From positions 11,102,580 to 11,166,579 of the forward strand of contig NZ_AP025018.1 of assembly GCF_019977735.1 (NCBI RefSeq): a stretch of DNA of 64,000 bases, read 5' to 3'. Made by a program: the position numbers and the translations under genes. Below the pieces are notes generated by a model that saw nothing but the letters and a program-made list of their open reading frames with translations, was not told the origin of the DNA and searched no databases. Position 1 is the stretch's first letter; each line of letters begins with the position of its first letter. Origin of the DNA: Calothrix sp. PCC 7716. Its GTDB lineage: Bacteria; Cyanobacteriota; Cyanobacteriia; Cyanobacteriales; Nostocaceae. Shown here in pieces: positions 1 through 7,833 of the stretch.

Positions 1-246
1 ATAGAAGAGATATTTAATGTTAAATGGATACTTGATTATTTGAAATATGAATATATATATTGGCTGAATTGGGCGCCTTTGATATTGACGGTTATCTGGA
101 CTACATTCTACCAGTTCAGAAAATTTTTTAAAAACAGTCAAAAAAAATCCGGATTGCACAAGAGGCAGGGTGTAATTGGACTTGATGTATTTAAACTCGA
201 AACTAAATTCAGTTTACATACTCCCTTAATGCCTGTATCTATTTGA
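1..246 (+). CDS. 3' end of an unknown, probably membrane-associated protein (partial)
   Basis: The reading frame is open from the left edge of the window to a stop at 244-246, so this is most likely the C-terminal 81 residues of a gene that starts before the window; a TTG at 40 is the first possible start inside it. One hydrophobic stretch (around WLNWAPLILTVIW, residues 22-34 of the fragment) is followed by a basic segment, suggesting a membrane segment with a cytoplasmic tail. I do not recognise a family. The PatS-like gene follows 57 bases downstream on the same strand. Confidence 0.4.
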   Translation: MEEIFNVKWILDYLKYEYIYWLNWAPLILTVIWTTFYQFRKFFKNSQKKSGLHKRQGVIGLDVFKLETKFSLHTPLMPVSI

Positions 247-303
247 TTCTGGGAAATAAATATTTGCAAAGTAAAACTATTAATTAAAATCGAGGAAAGA
301 AAA

Positions 304-429
304 ATGATGATATTTTTTGACTGCGAAAGAGGTAGCGGTAGAGTTGATGCAGTAATGTTTTTAAGTGATGATAGAGGTAGCGGCAGAATTGACACTATAG
401 TTGATACTATGATGGGCACCAACTCATAA
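304..429 (+). CDS. PatS-like peptide with two RGSGR motifs (41 aa)
   Basis: A 41-codon gene starts ATG-ATG behind a good ribosome site (GAGGA at 292-296, 7 nt spacing). The product carries ERGSGR at residues 8-13 and DRGSGR at 23-28. RGSGR is the HetR-binding pentapeptide of the heterocyst inhibitors PatS and HetN. The first 13 residues (MMIFFDCERGSGR) are collinear with the minimal 13-residue PatS of Anabaena (MLVNFCDERGSGR). The two copies are 45 nt (15 codons) apart and look like an internal duplication: FFDCE-RGSGR-VDAV against FLSDD-RGSGR-IDTI. Unlike classical PatS, the peptide does not end at the pentapeptide but continues for 13 residues, so release of active peptide would need cleavage on both sides. 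The last 6 nt overlap the end of the convergent sigma-like gene. The function is inferred from the motif; no HetR gene lies in the window. Confidence 0.75.
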   Translation: MMIFFDCERGSGRVDAVMFLSDDRGSGRIDTIVDTMMGTNS

Positions 430-1059
430 ATAGCCTTCGCTTTCTGCAAATTGACGTAACCTAGGTATACACTGACGCTGGTAAAAACTGCTCAAAGTCG
501 AAACTGTTAATCCGTATTCGTTCGCTAATTCCTTCCAACTAACTTCTGGTGGTAAACGTTTCAAGATTAATACCTGACAATTTACATCGGGTCGTCCTTG
601 AATATAAGTTTGACGCAAGTCTCCTGATATATCAGCTTCTGCCCACAACTGAACATTTTCTAAAATAGGGGGAGCATCAGGAGGTGCAGCAATATTGTCT
701 ACAGGGTCATATATATCACTTTTATCACCCGAAGCTAACTGCTGTATGCCCAAAGATGCTTTTCTGATATTGTCTTCTTGTGTTTTTAGGTATAAATCTT
801 GTAACCTATGCTTTAAGTACGCATTCAGCCACGTTACAACCGTTCCCCGGTCAGGGTCATAACCCTCGCAAATATTTCGGCAGAAATATAACCAAGTTTG
901 CTGTAAAGCGTCTTGATAATAAGAAGTATTTTCTCTCCACAGTCTGACGGTAACTAAACGAATAATTTGCGTCAAAACTCTAGCTCTTTGTGGACTTCCG
1001 GGTGGATGTCCACAAGCTTCTTCAACTAATCGACGTAATTGTTCCTCCAATCCACTCAT
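424..1059 (-). CDS. sigma-70-like regulatory protein
   Basis: A 211-residue protein from the chosen start (MSGLEEQL...). It resembles the cyanobacterial sigma-70-like/ECF-like family: an N-terminal helical part with a region-2-like segment (RENTSYYQDALQQTWLYF, then YDPDRGTVVTWLNAYLKHRL) and a C-terminal helix-turn-helix (SWKELANEYGLTVSTLSSFY) followed by a basic tail. It probably acts on transcription initiation; the promoter targets are unknown. The frame stays open upstream to 1155, but family members as I know them begin near the chosen Met. It lies 3' of the DUF2330 gene on the same strand and converges on the PatS-like gene with a 6-nt overlap of the stops. Confidence 0.7.
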   Translation of the reverse strand: MSGLEEQLRRLVEEACGHPPGSPQRARVLTQIIRLVTVRLWRENTSYYQDALQQTWLYFCRNICEGYDPDRGTVVTWLNAYLKHRLQDLYLKTQEDNIRKASLGIQQLASGDKSDIYDPVDNIAAPPDAPPILENVQLWAEADISGDLRQTYIQGRPDVNCQVLILKRLPPEVSWKELANEYGLTVSTLSSFYQRQCIPRLRQFAESEGYL

Positions 1060-1173
1060 GCAATAGTTCAAGCCAAACGATGCTAACTGAGTATTGCTTA
1101 TGGTCTGCATAAGTAATATTACCCTTGATGGTGATATTACCTGTTTGATGAGCAAAGGGGAAGGCTTTAGTTC

Positions 1174-2448
1174 TTAAGATTGGTTTTTTTGCTTGATTTT
1201 TTGACGAATATCCCGAATATTCCAATTAGTCAGTTTCGCTAGAGTTTGTGCTTCAAGTTCAAAACGTTTGTTTAAACGACGCTTATATTCTCTACCCGCA
1301 GCACATTTCGCTTCACCTGTAAAGGAATGCTGAAGGATGTAACGTCCTTGAAAATTTTCTTTATTTGAAGTTTCTTGAAATATCAAGTCTTCAGGAAACT
1401 TATCGCGTGTGTAGCGAACATGCAACCGGGTAATGAAAACGTTATTACTTTTATCACCCCAAAATACACCTGCGTCTTTGAGTTCAGAATTACTCAAAGG
1501 TTCTGCAGAGCAAGGGTCACAGCTTGCCATGTCCCAAGCATATTCAAGAAATGCGACTTTACGGTCTTCTTTTGTGTAAGAGGTTTGAAACATTGACTTG
1601 TAAAAGTCTGCAAATTCTTCTTTCACAAATACTGGAATGTTGACATCACTCGGAACCTTGACCGTTCGATAGTTAGTAACTTCAGCTTGTCCTTGTGGAG
1701 AAAGTATATACACTATCAAATCTTGTTCCAAGAGAGCGTTCATCATCCCCAAACGAATTGGCAGCATGAATTTGGGAGAAGTGTAAGATATTTGCAGGGG
1801 ACGTAAATATTGATAACCACTTTCTTCAAACTTATCAAGATTTACCTTCGCGACAAAGAACTTCATTTTTTGGCGAATGTAAGGTTTAAGTAATGAAGAA
1901 GCTTCTCGTGGAATTTTATAACCGTTACGGTTGAGCCAAGTTTGTAAACCCCCTGATTCTTTGGCGCCAAGAATGAGAATATCGTACTCACCCACACTAT
2001 ACCGCGCTTCCACCGTCACACCTAAATCCCCACCGCGCGCGCTACGATTAGATGGTAGATTAGGTCTAGGTAAAGGCATTGGTAGAGCGCTTTCTCTAGC
2101 ATAGCTTTGCTCACATGGGTCAGGGTCAAAATATTCAACTAAACGGGGAGCGCTAAAAGCATCCAAACGTTCGATAATTTTTGGCTTACCAACAATTACC
2201 TGTTCTTTTTGCAACACGGTTGGTACAGGAACAACCATTGCAAAATCTTTGACTTCACCTTGAAAGTCATTTGCCATTGTTAACACAGTCTTTTTATCGT
2301 CTCGCGCAATGACTACCTGTGATGCTTTGTTATATAGTTTGGTATCAGCTTTAGCTACGTAAAAACCGCAAAAAGCCCAAGCAGCAGGTGTAAAGCATAA
2401 TAGTGCAATACACAAAACAAATAGCGTCATCAAAAATTTTAATTTCAT
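1174..2448 (-). CDS. DUF2330 domain protein, exported
   Basis: This 424-residue protein has a clear signal peptide (MKLKFLMTLFVLCIALLCF then TPAAWAF) and the DUF2330 signature right after it: CGFYVAKADTKLYN and the conserved stretch on to FAMVVPVP. Cys-rich patches (DPDPCEQ, ASCDPCSAEP) suggest disulfides in the periplasm or at the surface. Biochemical function is unknown. In cyanobacteria this family is often next to an RnfD/NqrB-like membrane protein, and that is the arrangement here: the RnfD-like gene lies just upstream on the same strand, separated only by a repeat-filled 72-nt gap, so the two are probably co-transcribed. Confidence 0.8.
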   Translation of the reverse strand: MKLKFLMTLFVLCIALLCFTPAAWAFCGFYVAKADTKLYNKASQVVIARDDKKTVLTMANDFQGEVKDFAMVVPVPTVLQKEQVIVGKPKIIERLDAFSAPRLVEYFDPDPCEQSYARESALPMPLPRPNLPSNRSARGGDLGVTVEARYSVGEYDILILGAKESGGLQTWLNRNGYKIPREASSLLKPYIRQKMKFFVAKVNLDKFEESGYQYLRPLQISYTSPKFMLPIRLGMMNALLEQDLIVYILSPQGQAEVTNYRTVKVPSDVNIPVFVKEEFADFYKSMFQTSYTKEDRKVAFLEYAWDMASCDPCSAEPLSNSELKDAGVFWGDKSNNVFITRLHVRYTRDKFPEDLIFQETSNKENFQGRYILQHSFTGEAKCAAGREYKRRLNKRFELEAQTLAKLTNWNIRDIRQKIKQKNQS

Positions 2449-2462
2449 AACTAATAAGTAAT

Positions 2463-2535
2463 GAGTGCTGAGTGCTGAGTGCTGAGTGCTGAGTACTGAG
2501 TAAAGAATGTCGTATTCTACTCAGCACTCAGCACT
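2463..2535. repeat. heptamer short tandem repeat (GTGCTGA) with inverted arm
   Basis: Four copies of GAGTGCT plus a variant GAGTACT are followed 20 nt later by the inverse sequence CTCAGCACTCAGCA, so the block can fold into a hairpin. The same heptamer recurs at 25609 and 27099. Heptameric STRRs of this kind are characteristic of heterocystous cyanobacteria. The inverted arm forms the last codons (SAEC, stop) of the RnfD-like gene. Confidence 0.85.
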
Positions 2536-3351
2536 TTCTACTTTCCACTTAAAAGAATGTCCTTGAAACAAAGTATCAAACCATACTGTGGTGGGAGCGA
2601 GAGCAAATAACGCCCAAAAAACAGCGGTAGATAAATAAAAGTAGTTGCGTAAAATAAAAGTAAGTGCGGCAATACATAATGCCCAAGTAACTCTGCCAAT
2701 GGCGGTATTGGGTATTGAGCGAGGGTCTGTCACCATGAATAAAGCAAACAATAATAAAGACCCACTCATTAAACGATGCCAGAATACATCCCAAGTCCAT
2801 TCAAGCCAAAAATTGCGAACAGCTTCAAGTAAACTATAGGCGCCTAAAAATGCAGCAGTAGTATCCCAACGACCAACACGCTTGAGAACCATACCTCCAC
2901 ATCCAGCAAAAATTATTGCATACCACCAATCTTCGCCCCACTGTCCAGGTGACACCCAAGCATCATTCGTAAATACTAAAGCTGTAATAATGCCAAAGTT
3001 TGCCGGGTTGAAAAAGTGTTTATCACCGACTTTAAATACAAATTTACTTGCAATAGCACAAGTTGCTGCAAGTGCCATCGTTGTCCAATGGTCTACACGC
3101 AACAGCAAACTAAGTCCTAAAGAAGTAATTAATGCACTTTTTAGCGATTTTCCTATGGGTGATTCCTTACTGAGAAAAAAAGACATTAATAATTGTGTAA
3201 TTAAGCACGTGCCAATAGCTACACAAATAACTTCAGGTCTTAACGTCCAATCTCTGGCGCCTATTCCCAGTATTAGAAATGAACACAGGAATAGAATTTG
3301 ATAATCACGAGGGTCTTTAAAGTAAATTGCTAGCCACTTCACAATATACAA
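2521..3351 (-). CDS. RnfD/NqrB-like integral membrane protein
   Basis: A 276-residue polytopic membrane protein with about eight hydrophobic segments, a conserved loop GDKHFFNPANFGI and the MVTDPRSIPNT motif typical of RnfD/NqrB family proteins (Na+- or H+-translocating electron-transport complexes that bind flavin in this loop region). Other Rnf/Nqr subunits are absent, so this is the stand-alone cyanobacterial form paired with the DUF2330 gene. The start is uncertain: the frame opens with TTG at 3351 and a GTG lies at 3342, with no convincing ribosome site. The C-terminal residues SAEC and the stop are made of heptamer repeat, so the natural end may have been replaced by repeat sequence. 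Confidence 0.75.
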   Translation of the reverse strand: MYIVKWLAIYFKDPRDYQILFLCSFLILGIGARDWTLRPEVICVAIGTCLITQLLMSFFLSKESPIGKSLKSALITSLGLSLLLRVDHWTTMALAATCAIASKFVFKVGDKHFFNPANFGIITALVFTNDAWVSPGQWGEDWWYAIIFAGCGGMVLKRVGRWDTTAAFLGAYSLLEAVRNFWLEWTWDVFWHRLMSGSLLLFALFMVTDPRSIPNTAIGRVTWALCIAALTFILRNYFYLSTAVFWALFALAPTTVWFDTLFQGHSFKWKVESAEC

Positions 3352-3381
3352 GCCATGTAGTTGTTTTAATCTACATGGCTT
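3350..3381. terminator. perfect 11-bp hairpin between the SRPBCC gene and the RnfD gene
   Basis: AAGCCATGTAG (3350-3360) and CTACATGGCTT (3371-3381) pair perfectly around a 10-nt loop. It lies 3' of the SRPBCC-like gene and touches the putative RnfD start, so it may be a terminator without a strong T-tract or a translation-controlling hairpin. Confidence 0.5.
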
Positions 3382-3428
3382 GCATTCAAAATTACTTATC
3401 CGTTACAGATTTTGTTACAACTAGCTGT

Positions 3429-3956
3429 TTAATTACCTGCTCTTTCCAAGTACTTACGCACACCGTCGCTCATTTGGATCAAGCTTGGTTTTATTTTGGC
3501 AGCTAGAAAATCTTCGACGACACGGGCTATTTGACCTGTAAGAAATGCAGGCGCCCCATGAATTTGATTCGGGTCTATTTTCAGTTCGCCTCGACTTTGA
3601 ATAATAGTTGCATCGCCATCTTCAATAAAAGTATTTTTGCCTATACACGAGACGGCTTCAGTAAAAGCCCGCGTTTCTAGGCGCCAATCTAGTGTAAATT
3701 TAGATTCATCCCAGACATCGTGTTCATACCAAGACAGCATATCCTCACTTAGTAATGCTCTTGCTGCCAATGGAATTTCGCCACCACCATGCCACTCGTT
3801 GACTATATATATAATGTTATCTGCTTCACGTCGGGACTTGACGTTAATAGTGCGAATATCTGGCACATAACGAACTAATTCGGTTATTTTGTCCCGGTAG
3901 GTAGTATATACAATTTGGCGTGGAAAGGGAACTCGGTTATCGGTCGAAATTTTCAT
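3429..3956 (-). CDS. SRPBCC/START-like small-ligand-binding protein
   Basis: A 175-residue protein with the look of a helix-grip (SRPBCC/START-like) domain covering nearly the whole length: an N-terminal strand MKISTDNRVPFPRQIVYTTY, the EHDVWDESKFTLDWRLETRA region, and a long C-terminal helix (VVEDFLAAKIKPSLIQM). Such proteins bind lipids or other hydrophobic ligands; the ligand here is unknown. I start at the second ATG (3956); three more residues are possible at 3965. It is followed by the RnfD/DUF2330 pair on the same strand. Confidence 0.6.
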   Translation of the reverse strand: MKISTDNRVPFPRQIVYTTYRDKITELVRYVPDIRTINVKSRREADNIIYIVNEWHGGGEIPLAARALLSEDMLSWYEHDVWDESKFTLDWRLETRAFTEAVSCIGKNTFIEDGDATIIQSRGELKIDPNQIHGAPAFLTGQIARVVEDFLAAKIKPSLIQMSDGVRKYLERAGN

Positions 3957-3965
3957 CGGTGACAA

Positions 3966-4268
3966 ATTAATAGTATAAACAGCCAGATAAATAACAATTA
4001 ACCATTAACGAGAAACAATTAACAACTAACCGTTGAGAATATTTAGATTTTGCTACGGTAGTATATTTATCCAATTGCGATTATCGCATTATTTATATGC
4101 GTAAATTGCAAGTACACAGCACAATTGGCTTGAAACGAAATCAAAACACTTGTACATAATGCCATAATGATGAGACTCATGGGTTTATTTACTTACGCAC
4201 AAATGCAGAAAAGCAGCGGAGAGCGATTTATCGTCCCAGCACGCCTTTCTGCAATTTTATTACGTGTA
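3966..4268. other. intergenic region, no gene seen
   Basis: AT-rich spacer between two minus-strand genes. I see no open frame of interest, no strong hairpin and no member of the dispersed repeat families. Confidence 0.5.
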
Positions 4269-6242
4269 TCAAAAGCATTTTTTAAATTCTGTAGACCAGA
4301 AAACAATGCTGCTCAACCCTAAGCAGACGATTAAATCGGTAGCCGAGAGTGGTGTAGTTGAGAAGATTCGCGCGAATTCGGGAACGTAAATTATTACTAG
4401 CTGCATAAACAGCGTGAGTGTAACTGCCATTAATAGGGGTTTGTTTGAAAATAATCCAATTTTGAACAGCGATTCACGTTCGGCACGAGTTGCTAAAGCA
4501 TTCCCCATTTGAGACAGAGTGAGAACTGTAAGCAACATAGTCTGCCAGTTGGCGGCGCCACTTTTAAAGTAAATATAACCAGTGGCTAAAGATACAGTTC
4601 CCAACAATAATCCTGTCCAAAGAATATCTTTGCCCATACCTCGACTAAAAATATTTTCATCATGTGGGTATGGGGAACGATTCATTATATTACGTTCGGG
4701 TGGTTCCAGACTCAAAGCCAAAGCAGGTAATCCATCGGTAGCAAGGTTAATCCAAAGTATTTGCATTGGTAGTAAAGGTAATGGCATTCCCAAAAACGGA
4801 GCAATCAACATTACCAAAAGTTCACCAATATTACTACTTAACAGGTACTTGATAAACTTACGAATATTATCGTATATTACTCGTCCTTGCTTCACTGCTG
4901 CTACAATACTGGCGAAATTATCATCTAGTAACACAATATCAGCAGCTTCTTTAGCAACATCAGTACCGCGTAATCCCATCGCTATCCCAATATCTGCTGT
5001 ATGGAATGTCGGAACATCATCAATTCCATTACCTGTTATAGCAACAACATGTCGGCGCCGCTTTAAAGATTCAACAATTGCTAGCTTTTCTGTAGGTGAT
5101 ACACTTGCATAAACTGATACCTTTTTTAGTCTATATGTTGATTTATTTTTTAATAAATCATTGAATTGGCTACCAGTAACAACGCGCGCTTTTGTATTAA
5201 TATTTACTCGTTTCGCGATATGAACAGCTCTGAGGGGATGTTCGGGTGTAATCATAATCGGACGAATACCCGCACGCTTGCAATTTACAACAGCACTCCT
5301 AACTTCTGGAGGTGCGGAGTTATTCATTCCTGTTTTACCAGAACCAATTACTGTCACAAAACCAAGTGTTTCAACACAAGAGAGATTACGAACTAGAATA
5401 CGTCGTTTGAGTAGAGAACGGGCGCCGAGAGCAAGAGCAATTGCAACGGCAGCAGGTAAACCTTCAGGTAAAGCAGCGACAACTAAAGTAATTGCAGTCA
5501 AAAACATTAATTTTGGGTCTTCACCTCGCAGCAGTCCGAAAGCGAGAATAACTCCCACAACCGAAAAAACAACTATAGTTAATACTCGTCCCAGTTTTTC
5601 TAAACGAAGTTGAAGCGAAGTAGGGCTAGTTGCAGTAGTGTGATTAGTAATGCATCCAAACTTTGTGTTTACTCCGGTTTCGGTGACAATAGCTTTAGCT
5701 TGTCCAGATATAACTACTGAACTTTTATAAATCGAGCTTGTAGAGATAACATCTGCACTTTCTTCGACTCTGAAATTTTGGCTTTCTAATACTTGACAAT
5801 CAGCAGGTACAATATCCTCAGTTTCAAGATAAATAATATCTCCTGGTACCAAGTGCAAGGCAGAGATTTTCTGAATATAACCATCACGAAGTACCTTAAC
5901 ATCGGGTAATGATAGTTTTTTGAGAGTTATAATTGCTTTTTGTGCGCGATACTCTTGAGTAAATCCCAAGCAACAAATCAGCACAATCATCGCGATAATT
6001 CCTACCGCTTCTTTATAATCTCCAAAAATCGGGGTAATTACAGCAGATAAAATAAGTACAATTACTAACGTTGCGCTAATCTGCTGCCAAAGAATTTGCT
6101 TTACTGAACGCAGTTGTTCAACTTGTTCGTTGTTTCCATATTTTTTGAGCCGCAAGTTTGCTTCACTAGTTGTTAATCCATCAAATGCATTACTGTGAAG
6201 TTTTTGCAATATTTGTGTTGTATCCTCGCACAAATTGCTCAT
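4269..6242 (-). CDS. degenerate P-type ATPase (pseudoenzyme), in-frame
   Basis: An uninterrupted 657-codon frame clearly derived from a P2A-type cation (Ca2+-like) ATPase, whose members are usually about 900-950 residues. Retained: N-terminal cation-ATPase domain, TM1-2, the TM4 ion-site motif PEGLP (259-263), hinge MGLRGTDVAKEAAD and the TM5-TM10 region including LWINLATDGLPALALS. Lost: the phosphorylated Asp (VIGSGKTGMNN at 298-308 in place of the ICSDKTGTLT-type motif, Gly302 for Asp), TGES of the actuator domain (VEESADVIST), the whole nucleotide-binding domain (sequence jumps straight to APPEVRSAV), TGDH (TPEHP) and TGDGVND (TGNGIDD). It cannot form the phosphoenzyme. The frame and membrane part are intact, so it is either a young pseudogene or a non-catalytic membrane protein. 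No partner is obvious next to it. Confidence 0.85.
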   Translation of the reverse strand: MSNLCEDTTQILQKLHSNAFDGLTTSEANLRLKKYGNNEQVEQLRSVKQILWQQISATLVIVLILSAVITPIFGDYKEAVGIIAMIVLICCLGFTQEYRAQKAIITLKKLSLPDVKVLRDGYIQKISALHLVPGDIIYLETEDIVPADCQVLESQNFRVEESADVISTSSIYKSSVVISGQAKAIVTETGVNTKFGCITNHTTATSPTSLQLRLEKLGRVLTIVVFSVVGVILAFGLLRGEDPKLMFLTAITLVVAALPEGLPAAVAIALALGARSLLKRRILVRNLSCVETLGFVTVIGSGKTGMNNSAPPEVRSAVVNCKRAGIRPIMITPEHPLRAVHIAKRVNINTKARVVTGSQFNDLLKNKSTYRLKKVSVYASVSPTEKLAIVESLKRRRHVVAITGNGIDDVPTFHTADIGIAMGLRGTDVAKEAADIVLLDDNFASIVAAVKQGRVIYDNIRKFIKYLLSSNIGELLVMLIAPFLGMPLPLLPMQILWINLATDGLPALALSLEPPERNIMNRSPYPHDENIFSRGMGKDILWTGLLLGTVSLATGYIYFKSGAANWQTMLLTVLTLSQMGNALATRAERESLFKIGLFSNKPLLMAVTLTLFMQLVIIYVPEFARIFSTTPLSATDLIVCLGLSSIVFWSTEFKKCF

Positions 6243-6583
6243 AGCACACCCCCTCTTTAAGTGAAATAATTAGCGGTATCAAATATGACTATTTTGGCAA
6301 TGTCAGTATGAACCCATGATTTATGGCATCATGTATATGTCCACTATTTTAAGAACGGGCAAGGATGCCCATTCCACAATATAGAGAATTTAATTTTTGG
6401 AAGTTTTTTATTTAATGAAATTATGCTGGTGATATTTTCAAGGTCAGGCATAATTTTAAGTGTTGCCATGAGTTCTACCCCCTTGAACTGTGAAATCTTA
6501 GTTTAACACCAATAAGAGAAAAAACTTATTTTTAATTATGTAAATTTTTTTGCAGGTGGTGAAAACATAAGCGAGCTATAGGT
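6243..6583. other. intergenic region with one dispersed palindrome
   Basis: A spacer of 341 nt. It holds one copy of the GGGCAAGGATGCCC palindrome (6356-6379) and otherwise AT-rich sequence. I see no gene. Confidence 0.5.
6356..6379 (+). repeat. REP-like palindrome CGGGCAAGGATGCCC...CCACAA
   Basis: A member of a dispersed family whose core is GGGCAAGGATGCCC followed by (A/G)TTCCACAA or (A/G)TCCCACAA. Other copies are at 17313, 35934-35997 (inverted pair), 42109, 54842 and 60000. All copies are intergenic. Confidence 0.8.
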
Positions 6584-7771
6584 TTACCTTTTTAGAAGTG
6601 GAACCATATCGAGTTCTTCCCAAGGTAAGTTTTTTAAATCGTCTCTACCAACGTGACCGTAAGCAGCAAGTTTACGATAAAATCCGCCATCGGTAATGGC
6701 AGGTAGTGCGCGTAAATTAAATTTACGAATAATGCCACCCAAGCGGAAGTCAAAGTGTTCTTCTAAAATAGCAGCAATATCAGCATCGGGAATGGCGCCT
6801 GTTCCAAAGGTTTCGACTTGAATACTAACAGGACGCGCGAGTCCCATTGAGTAGGTAACTTGCACCTCACACTCCGAAGCAAGTTGAGCAGCAACGATAT
6901 TTTTTGCAGCGTAACGAGCAGCGTATGCACCCACTCTATCAATACGAGTAGGGTCTTTACCACTTAATGCGGCGCCGCTATGGCGTGAATATTCACCATA
7001 AGTGTCAATAGCGTTTTTGCGACCAGTTAAACCAGAATGTACTGATGGTCCACCAATAGCGAAAGACTGATCACAGTCAATGAAAATACGAGTATTATTA
7101 TCGGGTTTAATAACTTCGTCTTTAAAAACGTAATCAATGACAGCTTCTTTAATCTCTTGCTGTGCGACGATTGAGGCGTTTTGCTGGTTTTGACTAGCTA
7201 AAATTGAGATACTGTGGATGCGGTGAGGTTTACGATTACTATATTCAACTCCCACTTGAGTTTTACCATCAGGGGCAATATAGGATAATATCTTTTCTTG
7301 ACGTACTGCCGTTAATCGACGTGCTAAATTATGCGCTAACCAAATCGGTAAAGGCATAAAAGTTAGAGTTTGATTACAAGCAAATCCAAATACCGTAACC
7401 TGGTCTTTCACAGGTATTAAATCTAACTCTTCATCAGATAATTGTCGCGCGTCCCAATACCGATAGCCACTATAAGGTAACTCTTTCAAACTCGTAATAA
7501 TACTGCAAGTGTTAGCATTAAAATCAGGGTCATTGTAACCAACTTGTTTAATTACTTGTCGAGCTATCTTAGTAAAATCAACAACAGCATCCGACTCAAA
7601 TCGAGCAGCAATAAATACAATAGCCGTAGCTACAGCACACTCAGCAACAACTCTTGAATAAGGGTCGCGTTGCAAAAACTTATCAACAATTGCATCACTA
7701 ATTTGGTCACAAAGCTTATCCGGGTGTCCTTCAGTAACAGACTCGGAACTAAACATAAAATCTTTTTTCAT
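6584..7771 (-). CDS. metK: divergent S-adenosylmethionine synthetase
   Basis: A 395-residue member of the MAT family, which makes SAM from methionine and ATP in the cytosol. Hallmarks: FSSESVTEGHPDKLCDQISDA at the N-terminus (ATP-binding His-Pro-Asp), GLTGRK, SGKDPTRIDRVGAYAARY and DGGFYRKLAAYGH at the C-terminus. It departs from the housekeeping enzyme: the QSPDIA methionine/loop motif is missing, GAGDQGLMFGYA is replaced by PVKDQVTVFGFA, and GGPxGDxGLTGRK reads GGPSVHSGLTGRK. This matches a second, divergent MAT lineage rather than classical MetK, so it may be a paralog with a special role; the main metK would be elsewhere. Start at 7771 follows directly from the N-terminal motif. Confidence 0.8.
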   Translation of the reverse strand: MKKDFMFSSESVTEGHPDKLCDQISDAIVDKFLQRDPYSRVVAECAVATAIVFIAARFESDAVVDFTKIARQVIKQVGYNDPDFNANTCSIITSLKELPYSGYRYWDARQLSDEELDLIPVKDQVTVFGFACNQTLTFMPLPIWLAHNLARRLTAVRQEKILSYIAPDGKTQVGVEYSNRKPHRIHSISILASQNQQNASIVAQQEIKEAVIDYVFKDEVIKPDNNTRIFIDCDQSFAIGGPSVHSGLTGRKNAIDTYGEYSRHSGAALSGKDPTRIDRVGAYAARYAAKNIVAAQLASECEVQVTYSMGLARPVSIQVETFGTGAIPDADIAAILEEHFDFRLGGIIRKFNLRALPAITDGGFYRKLAAYGHVGRDDLKNLPWEELDMVPLLKR

Positions 7772-7815
7772 TTTTATTATCTAAGAACATGCGCCACGAA
7801 AAAACCCACTCGTAA

Positions 7816-7833
7816 TAAGCACTTCAGTGCTTA
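7816..7833 (-). terminator. AAGCACT/AGTGCTT palindrome overlapping a stop codon, T-tract follows
   Basis: AAGCACT-TC-AGTGCTT forms a palindrome that contains the stop codon of the upstream hypothetical gene. On the minus strand it is followed by GAGTGGGTTTTTTCG, resembling a Rho-independent terminator. The same palindrome with identical flanks occurs at 54777 behind another gene, and a longer version at 29183. Confidence 0.55.

Noticed and set aside
138-449. 103-codon minus-strand frame over the PatS-like gene
   Set aside because: It is the antisense shadow of the RGSGR repeat region (LPLPLS repeats mirror the duplicated codons), has no ribosome site, and would overlap the 3' end of the sigma-like gene.
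2463-2535. Tandem repeats considered as a CRISPR array
   Set aside because: The units are 7 nt without spacers, as are the repeats at 25609; they are STRRs and not CRISPR.
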